Assembly (NCBI RefSeq): GCF_020880975.1
Contig: NZ_JAJIWP010000005.1
Coordinates: forward strand, 124,001 to 188,000
Direction of reading: 5' to 3'
DNA: 64,000 nucleotides
Source: Mucilaginibacter sp. UR6-1
GTDB taxonomy: Bacteria > Bacteroidota > Bacteroidia > Sphingobacteriales > Sphingobacteriaceae
Both the position numbers and the translations under genes were made by a program. Position 1 is the first letter of the stretch. Every line of letters starts with the position of its first letter. Shown one piece after another: positions 59,880-64,000 of the stretch. Under the pieces are notes generated by a model. It made no database searches. It was not told where the DNA came from and saw only the letters and a program-made list of their open reading frames with translations.

Positions 59880-59910
59880 AAATCTGCGATAATTAATTGA
59901 TCGCAGATTT
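59880..59910 (+). terminator. Stem-loop after the integrase
   Basis: AAATCTGCGAT (59880-59890) and ATCGCAGATTT (59900-59910) are perfect arms with a 9-base loop. The T-run is short (TTTCCT), so termination is probable rather than certain. Confidence 0.7.
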
Positions 59911-60266
59911 CCTATTCAAATCACATTATACTTTCCTTTAGGATCTGCTATACCAACACCACCTGACGTGCGGCTATTACAGCATCCCTAAGTCTTTCAA
60001 AAACGAGATACCATGCAGACCGTAAAACCGACAAAGCCATTGAAAAATTTGACCAATGTGATAATGTATGCTGCATGAATTATAATTAACAGCTATTTAG
60101 ATGCCCATCCTTTTTCAATCCTATGTAAAAAAAGGAGAAATTAAGCTTAATCGAAAAAAATAGGAGCACACGTAGTACGGGTTAGCCGATCATGATCGAT
60201 TTGTTCTTCAATTTTTTTAAGAATGCACTAGGAGTAATTAATTTCGCTAAGCAAATAAAGTTGATC

Positions 60267-60321
60267 AAATCTTATCGTTAAATAAATGAATTGAAAATTC
60301 ATTTATTTAACGATAAGATTT
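60267..60321. repeat. 26-bp perfect palindrome with a 3-base spacer
   Basis: Positions 60267-60292 and 60296-60321 are exact reverse complements. The core is A+T-rich (ATAAATGAATT) with ATCTTATCGTTA outward. There is no T-run after the hairpin on the plus strand. It lies alone in the island gap, 123 bases before the end of the NmrA-family gene. Confidence 0.9.
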
Positions 60322-60444
60322 AGGACACAAACGTTTACTGTGGTTCGAAGTCCTATGTCATGATGAATGATTCATAATTAAAGCAGCAACTTTTTGAATG
60401 AGGTTAAATCTCAAACTATTTAAGTTGCTGCCGGTAAAATGATA

Positions 60445-61332
60445 TCAGGAAAGCGTGTACCTGCTTTTGAATTCATTTGCAAACTGTTCCAGCTTAACCT
60501 TTCCGGACACATTGCCGTTTGTACTGAAAAAATCGTTCATGATAAGGTTATTTCGCACGCCCTGACCCATTTCTATAATCAGGCCAACCAACTCCGCTGA
60601 CATACCCGCGGACAGCATCCCTTGCTTCAACTGTTCGTCTGGTACTGCAGTCCAGGTAAGTTCCGGTTTGCCTATTGCTTTGCCGAACAATGCGGCAAGC
60701 TGGTCACCTGTTGCCACGTCGCTTACCACATATTTCACTTTAAAACCGTCTCCTTTAATCTGCAATTCTTCAGCTATTGCCGAAGCCAGATCGTTTGGGT
60801 GGGTCAAAGCCAACCTGATATCTCCGCTGTAATTATTACCGAAGACATTGCGGCTTTTGATTTGTGGGATATCCCTCAGAAAATTAACATAGAAAAAGCC
60901 AGAGCGAATAACGGTTACATCAACATCATTGAGCTGGCGGAAGATATTTTCAACCCGGTGAACGCCTTGAATCGGACCGTTGCCTGACTCTGCATCTGCA
61001 CCCACGCTGCTTAACAATACTACCCGGTTAATGCCTGCTGCTTGGATGGCATCAGCACAGGCCTGACCGGCATCAGCGATGTTTTGTATGAAGTTGCTGG
61101 TACCGATGGATGGCGGCATCATGATGTATACGGCATCAGCACCGTTGAACGCGCGGGTAAGAAACGATGCGTCGCTGATGGAACCTACAGCAGCTTTAGC
61201 ACCTAATCCTTCAATGTCGCTCGCTTTGTCATCTTTGGTGGTGATTACGGTAACTTCATGACCGGCTGCGATCAATTGTTTTACTAATGGTTGGGCTACA
61301 TTTCCTAATGAGCCTGTTGTGGTAATTTTCAT
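60445..61332 (-). CDS. NmrA-family NAD(P)-binding oxidoreductase
   Basis: A 295-residue cytosolic protein of the atypical short-chain dehydrogenase fold. The nucleotide-binding loop is TTGSLGNVAQPLVKQLI (residues about 5-21; GxxGxxx form), followed by VTVITTKDDKASDIEGLGAKAAVG. NmrA/QOR2-type proteins reduce quinones or sense NADP. The classical YxxxK pair is not apparent. It is the last gene of a minus-strand trio with an ene-reductase and an AraC regulator, 28 bases after the former. Confidence 0.85.
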   Translation of the reverse strand: MKITTTGSLGNVAQPLVKQLIAAGHEVTVITTKDDKASDIEGLGAKAAVGSISDASFLTRAFNGADAVYIMMPPSIGTSNFIQNIADAGQACADAIQAAGINRVVLLSSVGADAESGNGPIQGVHRVENIFRQLNDVDVTVIRSGFFYVNFLRDIPQIKSRNVFGNNYSGDIRLALTHPNDLASAIAEELQIKGDGFKVKYVVSDVATGDQLAALFGKAIGKPELTWTAVPDEQLKQGMLSAGMSAELVGLIIEMGQGVRNNLIMNDFFSTNGNVSGKVKLEQFANEFKSRYTLS

Positions 61333-61360
61333 GGTTTTGTATGTTTAAAAAGTTAAATGA

Positions 61361-62425
61361 TTAGTTAAGTTCCGGGTAATCGGTATATCCCAGTTCGCCG
61401 GGCGTGTATAAAGTACTATAGTCCGGCTCGTTTAAGGGTTCGTTTTTTTCTATCCTCCTCATAAAATCGGGGTTGGCCAAAAAACTTCTTCCAAAGGCCA
61501 CCAGGTCGGCCGGTCCGTCATGCAACATCGCCTCAGCTGTTTCTGGAGTAAAGCCGTTACAATAAATAATGGTGTTTGTAAAAACTTTACGAATTGCGTT
61601 GTGTGTATTTTGCGTGATACCGGGGTTGTTAGAGATGTGCAGGTATGCAATACCCAGTCTGTTTAATTCCTGGGAGAGGTAAACATAAGTATCGTGCACT
61701 TCGCTTTCTTCGTATGCGAGCATACCGTTAGTTGTAAGGTATGGCGACAAGCGAACACCAACCTTATCAGCACCGATAATTTGCGAGGCCTTTTGGGCTA
61801 TCTCCAAGATTAACCGGCTGCGGTTTTCTATAGAACCTCCATAGTTATCTGTCCGGGTATTTGCGTGCGGGTTTAATGATTGCTCCAGCAGGTACCCATG
61901 TGCACCGTGCAGCTCTACGCCGTCAAAACCGGCGGCAATGGCGTTTTCTGCAGCTCGAACATGATCGTTAATGATGCGTTGTATACCCTCAGCATCCAAC
62001 GCTTTTGGCGCCGAATATTCGAACATACCCGTTTCGGTATAGATTTCACCGGCAGCCTGGCTATCAGACATACCGACCACCTGGTAACCTTCAGGCAAGT
62101 TGCTGCTGTGTGCTACGCGGCCGGTGTGCATCAATTGCACAAATATTTTAGCGCTACCCTCGTGCACGGCTTCGGTCACCAATTTCCAACCTTCAATCTG
62201 TGCATCGGAGAAAACACCAGGAATGCGTGGGTAGCCTAAACCTTCCGGACTGGGCGATGTACCTTCGGTAACAATAAGCCCGGCGCCAGACCGCTGCTTA
62301 TAGTAAGCGGCCATTAATGCATTGGGGATATTATCGATGGCGCGACTACGGGTCATGGGGGCCATCACCACATGATTCTTTAATTGTAAAGTGCCTTTGT
62401 TATACGGCTGAAATAATTTTTTCAT
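61361..62425 (-). CDS. Old-yellow-enzyme-type ene-reductase
   Basis: A 354-residue FMN enzyme (NemA-like). The barrel signatures are visible: VVMAPMTRSRAIDNIPNALM, the FMN-binding GHxxHGAHGYLLEQSLNPHANTR (HGAHGYLLEQ contains the catalytic Tyr), DNYGGSIENRSRLILEIA and PDLVAFGRSFLANPD-like end. It reduces activated C=C bonds and electrophiles with NAD(P)H. It forms a probable operon with the NmrA-family gene and is next to an AraC-type regulator. Confidence 0.9.
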   Translation of the reverse strand: MKKLFQPYNKGTLQLKNHVVMAPMTRSRAIDNIPNALMAAYYKQRSGAGLIVTEGTSPSPEGLGYPRIPGVFSDAQIEGWKLVTEAVHEGSAKIFVQLMHTGRVAHSSNLPEGYQVVGMSDSQAAGEIYTETGMFEYSAPKALDAEGIQRIINDHVRAAENAIAAGFDGVELHGAHGYLLEQSLNPHANTRTDNYGGSIENRSRLILEIAQKASQIIGADKVGVRLSPYLTTNGMLAYEESEVHDTYVYLSQELNRLGIAYLHISNNPGITQNTHNAIRKVFTNTIIYCNGFTPETAEAMLHDGPADLVAFGRSFLANPDFMRRIEKNEPLNEPDYSTLYTPGELGYTDYPELN

Positions 62426-62504
62426 TTTGTAGTGTTTTTGTTTACACTACAAAGTTGCCGCTAACTACAGCCTGATAATAGCATCAAAAGGCAAAAAAAC
62501 AGTC

Positions 62505-63488
62505 TTATCCGGCAGAGCTGTATTTTTTGGGCTTCAGGCCGTAATACCTTTCAAACAAGCGGCTGAAATGACTAAGATTGGTAAAGCCTAATTCGTAACC
62601 AACTTCTGCTACAGAGCGCTTGCCTTGTTTAAGCATAAAGGCTGCTTCCTCCATACGTGCCTGCTGAAAATAATTATAGATGGTATCGCCAAAAGCTTGT
62701 TTAAAAAGTTGTTTCAGTTTGGTTTCGCTCATTGCGGCGATCCCGGCTAACTCAGACAGTACAGGCGGTGTGCTGAGATCGTTCAGCACCTCATTGCGGA
62801 TATACAGCAACCTGGCAGCATCGGCGCTGCTGATGTTTTGATGTGGTATGCTTTCGCGTTTCAATAGTTTTTCAAACAGCAGGTAGAGCAGTTCCTGCAC
62901 TTTAACGTGCATAAAAAAATGACTCAAGCCACTATTCATATCCACTGCGCCTAAATTCTTTTGCAGCAGGCGTATCTCCGCTGTCATCTTTTCCAGAAAT
63001 AAAAAAGAATTTCCGCTGCCGGTGATGGTTTTTATAGTGGTGTTCTGCTCATCTGATGCGAGCAAGCTTTTAAGGTATGATGGAGAAATAGCAACGACCA
63101 TGTAATGGATCATATAACCTGCCGGAAAGCGGATAGTTGAATTCAGATCGTTAGAGGTAACCTGAATCGCCGATTCATCCCGCTCAGAGAACTGAATATG
63201 CGGATCAGCACCATAAGTGATACCTAATGGCTGTTCGTTGCTGTAAAAGAAAATAGTGATCAATTCATTCCCCTCACCGGAAGCACTGCGCTTGATGATC
63301 AGGTCTTCCTTTAGTACATAATGGTGCAGGGTGATTTTAAATTCCGGCCCAAAAGAAAGTTTGCGGATGGAACCGTCCCCTAATTGTTCTGGAATTAACA
63401 TCTGGCCATTTTCTACTGCCGAGCCGATGTGTCGTGCGAAATAGGTCATGAAGTCAAAATCCGGTGTGGCGTTGAAGCTAAAGATCAA
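62505..63488 (-). CDS. AraC-family transcriptional regulator
   Basis: A 327-residue regulator. The C-terminal double helix-turn-helix (about residues 222-322) reads SELAGIAAMSETKLKQLFKQAFGDTIYNYFQQARMEEAAFML and VAEVGYELGFTNLSHFSRLFERYYGLKPKKY. The N-terminal 220 residues are a ligand- or dimer-type domain of unknown specificity. It lies 79 bases upstream of the ene-reductase gene on the same strand and probably controls the OYE/NmrA pair. Confidence 0.9.
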   Translation of the reverse strand: MIFSFNATPDFDFMTYFARHIGSAVENGQMLIPEQLGDGSIRKLSFGPEFKITLHHYVLKEDLIIKRSASGEGNELITIFFYSNEQPLGITYGADPHIQFSERDESAIQVTSNDLNSTIRFPAGYMIHYMVVAISPSYLKSLLASDEQNTTIKTITGSGNSFLFLEKMTAEIRLLQKNLGAVDMNSGLSHFFMHVKVQELLYLLFEKLLKRESIPHQNISSADAARLLYIRNEVLNDLSTPPVLSELAGIAAMSETKLKQLFKQAFGDTIYNYFQQARMEEAAFMLKQGKRSVAEVGYELGFTNLSHFSRLFERYYGLKPKKYSSAG

Positions 63489-63818
63489 TGCATGTAGTAT
63501 TTGTGCTAATATAGATAATGGTTGCAGATTGCTGCAAATTGGGTTTATTTCCCAAAGAATTTCATTAAAATCGACATTAAACCAATTGAAGATAAGTTTT
63601 TGATTTTCTACAGGTGGACCATCTTATGGCCCCCGCTTACTTTTAATATGATTTAATTAATTACCGAAAAGATAAGTGCTCTATACTACGTAAAATTAAG
63701 GTCCGCATTCATAATCTCTAAACGTACTTTAACTACCGTAATGAAAACTTGTCATTTAATACTGCAAAAATTTCATTCGTTCTGAAAATTTTGCAGTATC
63801 AATGTTACACTTTCGGTA

Positions 63819-63834
63819 TGGCACAAACCTTGAA
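63819..63834 (+). promoter_or_regulatory. Sigma-54-like promoter (TGGCAC-N5-TTGAA)
   Basis: TGGCAC (63819-63824) and TTGAA (63830-63834) follow the -24/-12 form TGGCAC-N5-TTGCA, with GG and G spaced by the required 10 bases. The -12 C is replaced by A. The ATG of hsp20 lies 63 bases downstream. An inverted repeat 20 bases upstream could be an activator site. Whether this host has rpoN is not shown here. Confidence 0.4.
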
Positions 63835-63882
63835 ATAAAGTGATTAGTTTAATTATTTATAAGTTTTAATCATTATTAAATT

Positions 63883-63890
63883 AAGGAGGA
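63883..63890 (+). promoter_or_regulatory. Strong Shine-Dalgarno site of hsp20
   Basis: AAGGAGGA lies 7 bases before the ATG at 63898. Few other genes in the window have such a site, so this gene seems set for high-level translation. Confidence 0.75.
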
Positions 63891-63897
63891 AAGACCT

Positions 63898-64000
63898 ATG
63901 ACACTGGTTAAATTCAATGCTGACAAACGTAACAACAGATCATTATTACCAGGCTTTAATGATGTATTCGATTCCATCTTCCATGACACTTTTTTTAACG
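63898..64000 (+). CDS. Hsp20/alpha-crystallin small heat-shock protein, N-terminal part (cut by window edge)
   Basis: 34 residues are visible from the ATG at 63898: MTLVKFNADKRNNRSLLPGF, then NDVFDSIFHDTFF. This is the N-terminal arm seen in many Bacteroidota Hsp20 chaperones, before the alpha-crystallin domain, which is outside the window. A strong ribosome-binding site and a possible sigma-54-type promoter lie upstream. The call rests on this short N-terminus and is moderately certain. Confidence 0.65.
   Translation, partial: MTLVKFNADKRNNRSLLPGFNDVFDSIFHDTFFN

Larger units (their letters stand above)
59869..60444. other. Accessory gap after the integrase
   Basis: No convincing gene. It holds a hairpin at 59880-59910 just after the integrase (likely its terminator), a 26-bp perfect palindrome at 60267-60321, and a short GGTTCGA (60342-60348) resembling a tRNA T-loop. 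The rest is A+T-rich and unstructured to the eye. Confidence 0.6.
63489..63897. other. Leader region of the hsp20 gene
   Basis: No other gene is visible. It contains an 11-bp inverted repeat (63759-63769 with 63789-63799), extended inward by TTTCA/TGAAA, then a sigma-54-like promoter motif at 63819-63834 and a strong ribosome-binding site at 63883-63890. Confidence 0.6.

Noticed and set aside
60013..60078. Small 21-codon ORF after the integrase
   Set aside because: No ribosome site or promoter, no recognisable peptide features, and within the length expected by chance.
60162..60169. AGGAGCAC matching the end of tRNA-Asn, as a possible attachment repeat
   Set aside because: Eight bases are too few in 5 kb to call an attachment site.
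60342..60348. GGTTCGA as a remnant of a tRNA 3' end (right attachment site)
   Set aside because: Only 7 bases match the tRNA-Asn T-loop and the flanks do not form a T arm or repeat the tRNA end.

Overview
The window is chromosomal DNA from a member of the Bacteroidota. The best fit is family Sphingobacteriaceae, Mucilaginibacter- or Pedobacter-like; the genus is an inference from gene content, not proof. Indicators are TAnnTTTG-type -7 promoter elements, few Shine-Dalgarno sites, the futalosine menaquinone route (mqnB, mqnD), a YtxJ-type bacillithiol protein, a divergent crtI/crtB carotenoid locus, BlaI/BlaR1-TonB signalling, Bacteroidota-type tyrosine integrase and lycopene cyclase, and many small intergenic palindromic repeats. 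About 68 protein genes and one tRNA are supported; no rRNA, CRISPR array or insertion sequence was seen.

Layout. 1-8.8 kb: cut-off purU, an amino-acid permease, a cation-efflux protein, a JmjC/cupin protein, an SPFH+GYF protein paired with a zinc-ribbon membrane protein, a DUF3127 protein and an RlmL-like rRNA methyltransferase. 8.8-14 kb: small HTH protein, HD hydrolase, M42 peptidase, ECF sigma factor and nnr. 14-19.2 kb: a GbsR-like regulator followed by membrane/DCC/TIGR01777 genes, interrupted by an A+T-rich serine hydrolase and a DUF3828 gene bounded by an 18-bp direct repeat. 19.2-24.6 kb: lipA-sigma-anti-sigma operon, OsmC, ytxJ, a 35-residue lipoprotein, ribH and a TPR protein. 24.7-31 kb: recF-DUF721, a UvrD/nuclease fusion and a beta-CASP hydrolase. 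31.1-33.7 kb: BlaI-BlaR1-type operon behind two matching operators. 33.8-46.4 kb: DUF1835 protein, GHL10 glycosidase, coiled-coil protein, a 1245-residue histidine kinase, fabD, folE-queD, mqnB-mqnD and a TlpA-like lipoprotein. 46.4-52 kb: pnuC with a NadR-type kinase, sigma/anti-sigma/adhesin operon, TerC, and a DUF559 endonuclease tightly enclosed by C/T-rich palindromes. 52-58.2 kb: RlmI-like methyltransferase, carotenoid cluster and a PfkB kinase. 58.26 kb to the end: tRNA-Asn, an integrase, and an NmrA/OYE/AraC module that may lie on an integrated island, then the start of an hsp20 gene.

Connected themes. NAD repair and salvage are represented by nnr, pnuC and the NadR-like kinase; quinone synthesis by mqnB and mqnD; pterin/queuosine synthesis by folE and queD. 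There are three ECF-type sigma factors, two of them with adjacent anti-sigma genes. The most unusual layer is the repeats. A C/T-rich palindrome family recurs across the window and wraps a DUF559 nuclease gene. Separate low-complexity 'word' repeats build intergenic inverted repeats and also appear in frame inside mqnB and mqnD. One palindrome supplies the last codons of a haem-binding-like protein, and a terminator-like hairpin contains the start codon of nnr.
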